A stretch of 64,000 nt of DNA. Origin: JALUZX01 sp964561605 (GTDB lineage Bacteria; Planctomycetota; UBA1135; JALUZX01). The notes beneath the pieces are model-generated. The model made no database searches. It was not told the origin of the DNA and saw nothing but the letters and a program-made list of their open reading frames with translations. The translations under genes were made by a program, and so were the position numbers. Shown here piece after piece: positions 34,122 through 42,372 of this stretch. Each line of letters starts with the position of its first letter. The stretch's first letter is position 1. The stretch spans positions 1 to 64,000 of the forward strand of contig CAZLQD010000008.1 of the NCBI GenBank assembly GCA_964561605.1, in the 5' to 3' direction.

Positions 34122-35455
34122 CTTCCATGGAGGAATTCACCGTTCTCGTGGTGGACGACGAAGGGGCGCACAGGGAGATCCTGGCCCGGGTCCTCGCAAG
34201 GAAGGGTCCACGTGTCCTCAAGGCCTCTTCGGGGGAGGAAGCCCTGGCCGTCCTGGAACGGGAGAGCCCGGCCCTGGTCTTCCTGGACGTGAAGATGCCG
34301 GGGATGAGCGGGATCGACGTCCTCGAGGAAATGCGGAAGAGAGGCATCGACTCCAGGGTGATCGTCCTCACGGCCTTCGCCGAGGTGGAGGACGCCGTCC
34401 GGGCCATGAAGCTCGGGGCCTCGGACTACCTTCGGAAGCCCCTGGACCTGGCCTGGGTGGAGGACCTCCTGGAGGAGTTCCTCGGCGCAGGTCCCCGGGA
34501 GGAGGAGGGGGACCTTCCTCACCCCCTTCCGGAGGGGATCCTGGCGGAGTCCCCTTCCATGCGGCAGGTCCTGAGAGAGGCGGCGGCCGCCTCCGAGACG
34601 GACGTTCCCATCCTCCTCCTGGGAGAGTCCGGCACGGGAAAGGAGGTCCTGGCTTCCCTGATCCACTCCTGGAGCCGAAGGAGGGGTGGGCCTTTCGTAG
34701 CCTTGAACCTTGCAGCCTTTCCCGAAGGGCTCGTGGAGAGCGAGCTCTTCGGCCACGAGAAGGGAGCCTTCACCGGGGCGGTTTCCAGGAAGGAGGGCCA
34801 CCTGGAGAACGCCCGCGGCGGCACCCTCTTCCTGGACGAGATCGGCGAGCTCCCTCCCGCCGTACAACCTAAATTGTTACGGGTCCTGGAGAGCCGGAGG
34901 TCCTACCGGGTGGGCGGAAAGGAGGAGGTGGAACTGGATTTCCGGCTCGTTACGGCCACGAACAGGAACCTCGAGAAGGAGGTGGAGGCAGGCCGCTTCC
35001 GCATGGATCTCTATTACCGGATCGCCGTCATCGAGATCGAGATTCCTCCCCTGCGGGAGAGGAAGGAGGAGATCCTTCCCCTGGCCCGCCTCTTCTGCGA
35101 TCTCTATTCCAGCAAGCCCAAGTCGCTCTCCCAGGCCACGATGGATCGCCTTCTGGCCTACGATTGGCCTGGAAACGTGCGGGAACTCAAGAACTGCATG
35201 CAAAGGGCGTGCATCCTCTCGCCGGGAGACTGGATCCTCCCGGAACACCTTCCACCAAGAGTGGCTGGCGGGGAGGGAAGTCCCCTGGGCCCTTCGAAGG
35301 AAGAAGGACCTGTGGAACCCCTGGAAGAAGTGGAAAAACGGGCCATCCTTGAGGCCGTCCGCAAGTGCGGGGGGAACAAGAGCAAAGCCGCCAGGGAACT
35401 CGGGATCTCCCGGAAGAAGCTGACCTACAAGCTCAAAGAATACGGCGTGGAGTAG
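34118..35455 (+). CDS. Sigma-54-dependent response regulator (NtrC family)
   Basis: A 445-residue regulator. The receiver domain carries Asp57 (VFLDVKMPG). The AAA+ domain has Walker A GESGTGKE from residue 169, the sigma-54 contact loop GAFTGA (216-221) intact, and Walker B GGTLFLDEIGEL. The C-terminus is a Fis-type helix-turn-helix (NKSKAARELGISRKKLTYKL). It should activate RpoN promoters upon phosphorylation by the coupled kinase. Targets are unknown. The non-coding repeat array begins about 100 bases downstream. Confidence 0.95.
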   Translation: MTSMEEFTVLVVDDEGAHREILARVLARKGPRVLKASSGEEALAVLERESPALVFLDVKMPGMSGIDVLEEMRKRGIDSRVIVLTAFAEVEDAVRAMKLGASDYLRKPLDLAWVEDLLEEFLGAGPREEEGDLPHPLPEGILAESPSMRQVLREAAAASETDVPILLLGESGTGKEVLASLIHSWSRRRGGPFVALNLAAFPEGLVESELFGHEKGAFTGAVSRKEGHLENARGGTLFLDEIGELPPAVQPKLLRVLESRRSYRVGGKEEVELDFRLVTATNRNLEKEVEAGRFRMDLYYRIAVIEIEIPPLRERKEEILPLARLFCDLYSSKPKSLSQATMDRLLAYDWPGNVRELKNCMQRACILSPGDWILPEHLPPRVAGGEGSPLGPSKEEGPVEPLEEVEKRAILEAVRKCGGNKSKAARELGISRKKLTYKLKEYGVE

Positions 35456-35711
35456 GAGGCCGTCCTGTTCTCACCGGATCCGGAGAGGCGGGAGATTCCG
35501 GCGACATCTCCTCGTTGCCGGCCAATGCAGGCGGGGGCTCCCTTTCGGGTTTTCGCCGCTCCCCGGGCGTCCTCGGGCTTCGATTTCCTCGTCAGCCCCT
35601 GCCGGCGGGGAAGCCTGTTCGAAGAACAGGATTCCCCGACGTCAGGGGAGTGGGTGGCAGTTCGAAGGGTTTTGTTTGGCGCTATCGATTCTGTTGCCAC
35701 TCCCCGGGCGT

Positions 35712-35742
35712 CTCGGGCATGTCACTTCGTTCCATGCCCGAG
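35712..35742 (+). repeat. Repeat hairpin copy 1
   Basis: Perfect 10-base arms CTCGGGCATG and CATGCCCGAG around the 11-base loop TCACTTCGTTC. Confidence 0.85.
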
Positions 35743-35900
35743 CCGGCCGGGGCTAACGGGGGGATTCGATTTCCTCGTCAGCCCCTGCCGGCGGGTATGT
35801 GCAGCTCGAAGAGCTGCAACATGCCCGACGTCAGGGGGAGTCTGGGTCTTCGCGGGGGTGTTTTGTGGCGCTTTTGTTGCTGGAGCCACTCCCCGGGCGT

Positions 35901-35931
35901 CTCGGGCATGTCACTGCGTTCCATGCCCGAG
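35901..35931 (+). repeat. Repeat hairpin copy 2
   Basis: Same arms as copy 1; the loop differs by one base (TCACTGCGTTC). Conserved arms with a loop change fit selection on the stem. Confidence 0.85.
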
Positions 35932-36046
35932 CCGGCCGGGGCTAACGGGGGGGGGAGATTCCCCGACGTCAGGGGGAGTCTGGGCGCTCGTAGTTTGGGG
36001 GCGTTGTTTTGTGGCGCTTTCGATGCTGGAGCCACTCCCCGGACGT

Positions 36047-36077
36047 CTCGGGCATGTCACTTCGTTCCATGCCCGAG
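36047..36077 (+). repeat. Repeat hairpin copy 3
   Basis: Arms and loop identical to copy 1. It is followed by a block (GCTAACGAGGGGGAAAAATG) closely matched at 58.1 kb. Confidence 0.85.
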
Positions 36078-36269
36078 CCGGCAGGGGCTAACGAGGGGGA
36101 AAAATGGGGGGAGTGGGTGTTCGGGAGTTGGGGGTGTTGCTTTGTGGCGCTTTCGATGTTGGAGCCACTCCCCGGGCGCTGGGCCTCCCGGGGCTTTTCC
36201 CCTTGTCTCCTCCTTCCGCCCTTTCCAAGATGAAAGGTTCGAAGGAGAGCCCATCGAAAGGAGCGACTC

Positions 36270-38228
36270 ATGGGACGTGTCGACAGGCGTGAGTTTCTCG
36301 GGCTCCTGGCGCAGGGGTCCGCCCTGGCCGGGATTTCGAGTTGTGCCTCTTTTTCCCGGGGGAGCAAGGGCGCGGGGAAAAGGCCCAACATCATCTTCAT
36401 CATGAGCGACGACCACGCCGCCCACGCCTTGAGTTGCTACGGGAGCCGGATCAACAAGACACCCCACCTGGACCGGATCGCCCGGGAGGGCATGCGCTTC
36501 GAGCATTGCTACGCCACCAACTCCCTTTGCGGGCCGAGCAGGGCCACCATCCTCACGGGTAAGTACAACCACATCAACGGCCTGAGGAACAACCGGGAGA
36601 TCTTCGACAACCGGCAGGTGGTCTTCCCCATGCTCCTTCGGTCCCACGGCTACCAGACCGCCATGATCGGGAAGTGGCATCTCAAGTGCGAACCCAAGGG
36701 CTTCGACTACTGGAACGTCCTCCCCGGCCAGGGACGCTACCACGACCCCGTCCTCATCGAGATGGGCCGGAGGAAGGTGGTGAAGGGATACGTGACGGAC
36801 CTCCTCACGGACTTCGCCATCGATTTTCTCGAGAAGAAGCGGGACCCGGCGAAACCCTTCCTTCTCATGCTTCACCACAAGGCGCCCCATCGGAACTGGC
36901 AACCCGACAAGAAACACGCCCACATGTACGATGGGGTGAAGATCCCCACACCGCCCACCTTCGACGACGACCATTCCCACAGGGCCAGCCCGGCCAGGAC
37001 CTGCGACATGTCCGTCCTGAAGACCCTGACCCGCAACGACGTGAAGGCCGATCCTCCTCCCGGGCTCTCCGAACACGAGCTCAAGGTCTGGAAGTACGAA
37101 CGTTTCATCAAGGACTACCTGAGGTGCATCGCCTCGGTGGACGAAAACGTAGGCCGCCTCCTGGACTACCTGGACCGGTCCGGCCTGGCGGAGAACACCA
37201 TGGTGGTCTACACCTCGGACCAGGGCTTCTTCCTCGGGGACCACGGCTGGTTCGACAAGCGGTTCTTCTACGAAGAATCGGACAAGATGCCCTTGTTGAT
37301 CCGTTTCCCCGGGAAGGTGAAGGCCGGGTCCGTGAACACCGACCTGGTCTCCAACGTGGACTTCGCTCCCACCTTCCTCGACCTGGCGGGGGTTCCCATC
37401 CCTTCGGACATGCAGGGACGGAGCTTCAAGCCGATCCTCTTCGGTCACACCCCGGCGGATTGGCGCAAGTCCTTCTATTATCATTACTACGAATTTCCCG
37501 CCGAGCACAAGGTGCGCCGCCACTACGGCGTCCGCACGAAGAGATACAAACTGATCCACTACTACCGGATCGGCGAGTGGGAACTCTTCGACCTGGAGAA
37601 GGATCCCCACGAACTCAACAGCGTGTACGACGATCCCGCCTACGCCGGGGTGCGGAAGCGCCTGAAGGCCGAGCTGAGGAGACTCCGGCGGGAGCTGAAG
37701 GACCGCACGGGGGTCCCGGGTGAACCCTGCCATCCGGACTTCGCCGCCACCCCCAGGGCCTATGTGCGGACCGCCCGGGAAGGATACTGGGTCTCCAGCC
37801 TGGAGAGGGGCTACGCCCTGAAGAAGCTCGCCTCGCCCCTGAGAGGGAAGGTCCGGTTGAGCTGCGAGGTGAAACCCCTCCTTTCCTGGGGGCCCCGCAA
37901 CGCCTTCCTCGTCTTCGGTCCCGCCTTGGAGCCGGACCGGCTTCTTTCCTGCGGGATCTTCTTCCGGACGGGGGAGCTCGTGGTCCGCCTGGGGGATCCC
38001 CGTTCTCCCGAGGCCAGGAAAGTCCTGAAAGTCGGGCCTTTCCGGGGGAAGAAGCCCTTCCTGCTCCAGGTGGAGGTGGACCTCTCCTCGGGCAAGGTGA
38101 CCGTCAGGGCGGGAGAAAAGAAGAAAGTCCTGGAAGTTCCCCTTGAACTCCCCTGGAAGGAGATCCGCTACCTGGGCTACGGGGTGGATCAGACCCAGAC
38201 TTCCTTCACCCCCATCCAGGTGGGCTGA
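36270..38228 (+). CDS. Tat-exported sulfatase, probable lipoprotein
   Basis: A 652-residue type I sulfatase. The N-terminus has a twin-arginine signal (DRREFLGLLAQGSALAG) followed by a lipobox-like ISSC. The metal-binding start is NIIFIMSDDHAAHAL. Cys87 in LCGPSRATILTGK is the formylglycine precursor (C-x-P-S-R), which needs a separate sulfatase-maturing enzyme. HHKAPHRNW and TSDQGFFLGDHGW complete the active-site signature. The core ends near residue 485. About 150 extra C-terminal residues form a beta-rich domain of LamG-like length. AAAGGAG precedes the ATG. The substrate is probably a sulfated polysaccharide, unspecified. Confidence 0.92.
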   Translation: MGRVDRREFLGLLAQGSALAGISSCASFSRGSKGAGKRPNIIFIMSDDHAAHALSCYGSRINKTPHLDRIAREGMRFEHCYATNSLCGPSRATILTGKYNHINGLRNNREIFDNRQVVFPMLLRSHGYQTAMIGKWHLKCEPKGFDYWNVLPGQGRYHDPVLIEMGRRKVVKGYVTDLLTDFAIDFLEKKRDPAKPFLLMLHHKAPHRNWQPDKKHAHMYDGVKIPTPPTFDDDHSHRASPARTCDMSVLKTLTRNDVKADPPPGLSEHELKVWKYERFIKDYLRCIASVDENVGRLLDYLDRSGLAENTMVVYTSDQGFFLGDHGWFDKRFFYEESDKMPLLIRFPGKVKAGSVNTDLVSNVDFAPTFLDLAGVPIPSDMQGRSFKPILFGHTPADWRKSFYYHYYEFPAEHKVRRHYGVRTKRYKLIHYYRIGEWELFDLEKDPHELNSVYDDPAYAGVRKRLKAELRRLRRELKDRTGVPGEPCHPDFAATPRAYVRTAREGYWVSSLERGYALKKLASPLRGKVRLSCEVKPLLSWGPRNAFLVFGPALEPDRLLSCGIFFRTGELVVRLGDPRSPEARKVLKVGPFRGKKPFLLQVEVDLSSGKVTVRAGEKKKVLEVPLELPWKEIRYLGYGVDQTQTSFTPIQVG

Positions 38229-38246
38229 CTCTCCGGAACGGCCCGT

Positions 38247-38283
38247 GACGAGGGGCGGTCCGCCTTGCGGGCCGCCCCTCGTC
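38247..38283 (+). terminator. Terminator hairpin after the sulfatase gene
   Basis: Arms GACGAGGGGCGGTCCGC and GCGGGCCGCCCCTCGTC pair over 17 positions with one G-U wobble and a CTT loop, starting 18 bases after the sulfatase stop. No U-tract follows. Confidence 0.78.
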
Positions 38284-38412
38284 CACATGGCTCAACTTGG
38301 GGTTCTCTTCCTGCCGATCCAAGAGGTTGGAGTTCCGGCCGTCGTGGCCGGCAAGGCGTTCGAAAACCGGAAGGGCGGCGGGGTCCCTTTCCGGGTGACC
38401 AGGTTGGGATTC

Positions 38413-38871
38413 ATGAGCAAGCGGGTCGCGCTGGAAATCCAGGGGGAGCTCGATGCGCTCCACTTGATCTGGACCCTCCTGGACCAGGTCATGGGGGGCA
38501 TCTCCGATCCACCCCCTCCGAAGCAGGAGCGCTACAACACCCTGGTTGCGGTCCAGGAGGCCGTCACCAACGTGTTGCGCCATTCCTACGGCGGCGACCT
38601 CTCCCGGCCTTTCCGTGTCGAGTTGGTCATCGAGGGAAACCGCCTGACCATCACCCTCGTCGATTTCGGCCCGCCTTTCGATCCCACCGTCGTCGAGGTC
38701 CAACCCGACGAGAGCAAGCCCGGAGAGGGGGGATACGGCATCTTCTTCATGCGAACCGTAATGAACCAGATCCGGTATTCCCGCGAGGACGGGGCCAACA
38801 TCCTGGTTATGGTCAAGATCTTCACTCCCGAGCCTTCCCCGGCCGGGTCCGTCGAGGGGGAGAAGGCATGA
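38413..38871 (+). CDS. RsbW-like anti-sigma/serine kinase (HATPase_c_2)
   Basis: A 152-residue single ATPase domain of the GHKL superfamily without a His phosphoacceptor domain. The N-box is EAVTNVLRHSY, G1 is VDFGPPFDP and G2 is GGYGIFFMRTVMNQI. Such proteins (RsbW, SpoIIAB) bind a partner, often a sigma factor or STAS protein, and phosphorylate serine. The ATG at 38413 has only a weak AGG upstream; an in-frame GTG slightly upstream is possible. It overlaps the PP2C phosphatase gene by ATGA, so the two form a partner-switching pair. Confidence 0.85.
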   Translation: MSKRVALEIQGELDALHLIWTLLDQVMGGISDPPPPKQERYNTLVAVQEAVTNVLRHSYGGDLSRPFRVELVIEGNRLTITLVDFGPPFDPTVVEVQPDESKPGEGGYGIFFMRTVMNQIRYSREDGANILVMVKIFTPEPSPAGSVEGEKA

Positions 38872-40508
38872 GCGGGAAGGGGATCGAGGGACTGATCCGG
38901 GGAATCCTCTCCCTGACCACCCGGGAGAAGGGACCCAAGATCTTCGTCGTGGACGGGAAGGGCGATGTGGTCTTCCTCTCCGGCCGGGGGCCCGAGGGAT
39001 GGGAGGGGCCCCGATGTATGGACCAGGAAGGGAGGATCCATCCTCCTCCGCCGCCGGGATGGAAGGCCCTTCTCTTCCCCCTGGAGATCTACGGGAAGAA
39101 CCAGGGCGCCCTGGGAACGGTGGTTCCCCTGGAGGAGGCCCAGGCCTGGGAGGAACTCCTGGCCCACCTCCACGCCGTGGAGAAGGAAAGACGGCTCAAG
39201 GAATACGAGAACGAGGACCTCACCGAGGCCACGGTCAGGCACCACGAGGAGATCACAATCCTCATCGACATGCCCCGCCTGGTGAACCTGGGCCTGGGCC
39301 CCAAGGAATTCTGGGAGAACACCCTGGAGCTTCTGGAGCGGGCCGTGAAGTGCACCCGCTCCTACGCCCTCAGGACCCTCCGGGGACGGAAGGGCTACCA
39401 GGTGATCTGCGCCCGGGAGAAGGGGCGTTTCTTCTGGGAGTCCGGCGAGGGTGATCCTCGAGAGAACCACTTCGTCGGGTACGAAGGCGACGAAGGGCTT
39501 GCCGCCCTGGCCATCGAGGAAGGCCGCCTCGTGAGCCGGGGGGATTTGACCAAGGAAATCCGCCCCCTGGCCCCCTTCGAGAAGGGTGCCGTCTCCGCCC
39601 TGGTGGTTCCCCTGGTCTCCCCGGTCGTCCTGGAAGGGCGCGAGCAGATCCTCGGAGCCGTGGTCCTCCTGGACAGGGAGAAGGAACCGGGCCGGATCGT
39701 GGACTTCCGTTCCACCGACAGGAAGATGGCCGATCTCATCTGCAACCAGGTCGCCACCCTGCTCGGGAACAGGGAGCTTGCGGAATTCCGCAAGGAGGTG
39801 GAGATCGCCGGGACCATCCAGAAGACCCTCCTTCCCAGGAAGGACAAGGAGATCGAGGGCTTCGACGTGGCGGGCAGGTGCGAGCCGGCCCACTACGTGG
39901 GAGGGGACTACTACGACTACATCCCCCTCAAGAACGGGGCGTGCGGTGTGGTCGTGGCCGACATCTCGGGTCACAACCTGGCCTCGGCCCTTCTCATGCC
40001 CATGGCCAGGAGGGTCCTCATTTCCGTGGGCCGAAACAGGAAGGACCCATCGAAGGTCTTATGCGAGGCCTCCCGCCTCCTCTACGAAGACCTCTCGGGT
40101 GCGGAACTCTTCCTGACCCTCTTCCTGGCCGTCCTGGAACCCGGGAAGTCCCGGGTTCTCCTGGCCAACGCCGGCCACAACCCTCCTCTCCTCCTCAGGA
40201 CCAGGAGGAACGACCCCCAGTGGGTCGACGTGGACGGTCCCATCATGGGGTTCCTTCCCGAGCCGGAGCACCGACTCAAACGCCTGGAGATGGCCCCTGG
40301 GGACCTTCTCGTCCTGTATACCGACGGGGTGACGGAGGTGACCGACGACAAGGGGGAGATGATGGGGACGGAACGGCTGGCGGAGATCGTGACCTCCCTC
40401 CGCGAGAGGTCCGCCAGGGAGATCCTCGAGGGGGTCTTCTCCGCCGTGAGGGAGTTCGGCGATTCCGGACAGGACGACGTGACCGTGGTGGTGATCAAGA
40501 AGACTTGA
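38868..40508 (+). CDS. PP2C-type serine phosphatase (RsbU/SpoIIE) with GAF-like domain
   Basis: A 546-residue cytosolic protein. Residues 1-95 form an N-terminal domain of unknown type, and residues 95-130 a helical, probably coiled-coil linker. Residues 130-300 look like a GAF sensor. Residues 315-546 are the phosphatase with metal-binding GGDYYDYIPL, VADISGHNLASAL, LYTDGVTEV and GQDDVTVVVI. It would dephosphorylate an antagonist protein that controls the coupled RsbW-like kinase. No STAS antagonist is encoded beside it. Confidence 0.9.
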   Translation: MSGKGIEGLIRGILSLTTREKGPKIFVVDGKGDVVFLSGRGPEGWEGPRCMDQEGRIHPPPPPGWKALLFPLEIYGKNQGALGTVVPLEEAQAWEELLAHLHAVEKERRLKEYENEDLTEATVRHHEEITILIDMPRLVNLGLGPKEFWENTLELLERAVKCTRSYALRTLRGRKGYQVICAREKGRFFWESGEGDPRENHFVGYEGDEGLAALAIEEGRLVSRGDLTKEIRPLAPFEKGAVSALVVPLVSPVVLEGREQILGAVVLLDREKEPGRIVDFRSTDRKMADLICNQVATLLGNRELAEFRKEVEIAGTIQKTLLPRKDKEIEGFDVAGRCEPAHYVGGDYYDYIPLKNGACGVVVADISGHNLASALLMPMARRVLISVGRNRKDPSKVLCEASRLLYEDLSGAELFLTLFLAVLEPGKSRVLLANAGHNPPLLLRTRRNDPQWVDVDGPIMGFLPEPEHRLKRLEMAPGDLLVLYTDGVTEVTDDKGEMMGTERLAEIVTSLRERSAREILEGVFSAVREFGDSGQDDVTVVVIKKT

Positions 40509-40557
40509 ACTTTCCGGGGGTAGGATTCCGCCGGGGAAGATGGAACGGGAAACCGTC

Positions 40558-40932
40558 ATGGGCAAAAAGAAGATCGTGCTGGTCGTGGACGACGAGCCTT
40601 ACATCCTGAAATCCATGGCCTTCGTCCTGAAGAGGGCCCGCTACGAGGTCCTGGAGGCCACCAACGGCGAGGAGGCCCTGGAGGCCTTGAAGGAGCACAA
40701 GCCTTCCCTGGTCTTCCTCGACGTGATGATGCCCAAGAAGAGCGGGTACGAAGTGGTCCAGGAGGTCCGTTCCGACCCGGACCTCTCCGATACCTTCATG
40801 GTCCTTCTCACCGCCAAGGGACAGGACTCGGACCGGGAGGAAGGCTTGAGTCTCGGGGCGGACGATTTCATGACCAAGCCCTTCAGTCCCTCCAAGATCC
40901 TGGAGAAGGCCAGGGAAGTCCTGGGAGAGTGA
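40558..40932 (+). CDS. Single-domain response regulator
   Basis: A 124-residue receiver domain (acidic pair Asp11/Asp12, phosphoacceptor Asp55 in VFLDVMMP, conserved Lys in TKPF). It has no output domain, so it works by protein contact, perhaps feeding the phosphatase/kinase pair 49 bases upstream. The start could instead be the ATG at 40540 (six more residues); 40558 gives the usual short N-terminus. Confidence 0.9.
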   Translation: MGKKKIVLVVDDEPYILKSMAFVLKRARYEVLEATNGEEALEALKEHKPSLVFLDVMMPKKSGYEVVQEVRSDPDLSDTFMVLLTAKGQDSDREEGLSLGADDFMTKPFSPSKILEKAREVLGE

Positions 40933-40936
40933 GGAC

Positions 40937-40952
40937 TTCCCCGGCCGGGGAA
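40937..40952. terminator. Short GC palindrome after the response regulator
   Basis: TTCCCCGGCCGGGGAA is a perfect 16-base palindrome 5 bases after the stop, followed by AAG. It may act as a weak terminator, or be chance in GC-rich DNA. Confidence 0.35.
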
Positions 40953-41005
40953 AAGAGGCGCCATCCTTTGCGTCGGCCGCCTTGGGGTCCTACCCTCTGC
41001 GGGCC

Positions 41006-42370
41006 ATGAAACGCGACCTCACGGGCGGTCCCCTCTTCAAAGAAAGTCTTTCCTTCGGGCTCCCCCTGGCCCTGGGAACGGCTACCCACGCCCTTTTCAA
41101 CCTGGTGGACTTGAAACTCGTGGGGTTTCTCGGGCAGGACGCCGTTGCGGCGGTCCACGTAGGCAGCGTGGTGAACTTCCTCCCCATGATCCTGGCCAAC
41201 GGGATCGGCGTGGGAAGCGTCTCCCTCATCTCGCGCTTCCTGGGGAGCGGCGCAAGGGAGAAGGCCAGGGAGGTTTCCAACAGGGCCCTCTACAGCCTGA
41301 TCGTCCTGGGGGTGATCCTGGGGATCGCCGGTTTCCTGGCCGCCCGCCCCCTGATCCGGTTCCAGAACGCCGAAGGGGCCGCCCTGGAGGAGGGGATCAC
41401 CTACTTGAAGGTCCTCTCCCTGGGAACGGTCACCATGTTCGTCCTCCTCCAGGTGACCACCGCCTTGCGGGCCATGGGGGCCGCCTTCCGTCCGGTCTTG
41501 CTTCTCACAGGGGCCAACCTGCTCAACCTCCTGCTGGATCTGGTCCTCATCTTCGGTTGGGACCCTTTGGGGATTCCCGCCATGGGGGTGGCCGGGGCGG
41601 CCTGGGGAACGGTGATCGCCCGGGGCCTGGGAGCCCTGGTGGGCGTCTGGATGCTCCGGAGGAAGACCTGCCCCTTGCGGATCGAAAGGACTTCCTGGTC
41701 GGGCCTCTTCGGCGAGATGGGGAGGCTCTTCAGGATCGGTCTTCCCCAGTCCACCCAGATGCTCGTGCGGGCCCTGGCCGTCCTCTACATCACAAGGCTC
41801 GCCGCCGGGATGGGAGGCGTGGACGCCCTGGCGGCCATCTCGGTGGGAGTCAGGATGGACATGGTCCTCTTCTTCTCCGCCGCCGGGTGGGGAGCCGCGG
41901 CGGCGGCCTTCGTGGGGCACAACCTGGGGGCCCGGAAGGTCCGGCGGTGCATGCAGGCCGGCAGGCTCTACGCCTTCTTCGCCGCCTGCACGGGCGTGGT
42001 CCTCCTCGTGCTCTACGCCTGGTTCGCCCCCCAGATCCTCCATTTCTTCATCGAGAACCCCTCTCCCGCCGTGGTCCAGGAAGGGGTCCTCTACTTTCGA
42101 TTGGCCGTCTTCAGCTATCCCACGGCGGCCGTCGCCCTGACCCTGGGGTCAGCCATCAACGGCGCGGGCGTGACCCTGGGGCCCATGGTGATCGACGCCA
42201 TAGGCCACCTGGGGGTCCTCCTCCCCCTCACATCCACCTTGGCCACTGTGTGGAAGGGGCGTTACGACCTGAGCATGCTCTGGTTGACTCTAGTAGTGTT
42301 CAACGCCCTGGTGGCCGTGGTCTACCTGGTCTATTTCCAGAGGCGGAAGTGGTTGAAACGGAGGCTTTGA
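41006..42370 (+). CDS. MATE-family efflux transporter
   Basis: A 454-residue protein with twelve predicted membrane helices in two pseudo-repeats, starting FGLPLALGTATHALFNLVDL and again FRIGLPQSTQMLVRALAV. MATE proteins export cations, drugs or metabolites in exchange for H+ or Na+. The substrate is not evident. The ATG at 41006 is chosen over a TTG at 40982. The next gene starts 2 bases after its stop, suggesting co-transcription. Confidence 0.9.
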   Translation: MKRDLTGGPLFKESLSFGLPLALGTATHALFNLVDLKLVGFLGQDAVAAVHVGSVVNFLPMILANGIGVGSVSLISRFLGSGAREKAREVSNRALYSLIVLGVILGIAGFLAARPLIRFQNAEGAALEEGITYLKVLSLGTVTMFVLLQVTTALRAMGAAFRPVLLLTGANLLNLLLDLVLIFGWDPLGIPAMGVAGAAWGTVIARGLGALVGVWMLRRKTCPLRIERTSWSGLFGEMGRLFRIGLPQSTQMLVRALAVLYITRLAAGMGGVDALAAISVGVRMDMVLFFSAAGWGAAAAAFVGHNLGARKVRRCMQAGRLYAFFAACTGVVLLVLYAWFAPQILHFFIENPSPAVVQEGVLYFRLAVFSYPTAAVALTLGSAINGAGVTLGPMVIDAIGHLGVLLPLTSTLATVWKGRYDLSMLWLTLVVFNALVAVVYLVYFQRRKWLKRRL

Positions 42371-42372
42371 CC

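Larger units (their letters stand above)
35550..36182 (+). repeat. Array of four imperfect direct repeats with hairpins
   Basis: The common core starts GGAGCCACTCCCCGGGCGTC at or near 35693, 35882, 36028 and 36161; an earlier, more degenerate copy is near 35560. Spacing between cores is about 189, 146 and 133 bases. Each of the first three cores is followed by a 31-base hairpin, then CCGGCCGGGGCTAACG. Between cores lie inverted half-copies (CGTCAGCCCCTGCCGGC at about 35590 and 35777) and repeated CCCCGACGTCAGGGG blocks. Copies are preceded by TTTTGTGGCGCTTTCGAT. Similar sequence recurs at 57.9-58.1 kb, so the element is dispersed. Confidence 0.85.
35456..36269. other. Non-coding region holding a repeat array
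   Basis: This 814-base gap between the sigma-54 regulator and the sulfatase gene has frames open on both strands. Their translations simply repeat with the DNA (for instance SRACHFVPCPSRPGLT on plus and SGMERSDMPET on minus) and have no start signals, so I do not call genes. It is T-richer than its surroundings (TTTTGTGGCGCTTTCGAT). The repeats are listed separately. Confidence 0.7.

Noticed and set aside
35700..36100. Integron attC sites
   Set aside because: GGGGCTAACG next to inverted copies was considered, but no integrase and no cassette-like small genes are present, and the core does not fit the RYYYAAC/GTTRRRY pair properly.
35550..36182. CRISPR array
   Set aside because: Repeat units are long, uneven in spacing and internally palindromic with inverted half-copies. 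There are no short uniform spacers and no cas genes.
35525..36405. Open frames on both strands inside the repeat array
   Set aside because: Their translations repeat with the DNA, lack ribosome sites and domains, and run into the sulfatase gene. Best read as non-coding repeats.
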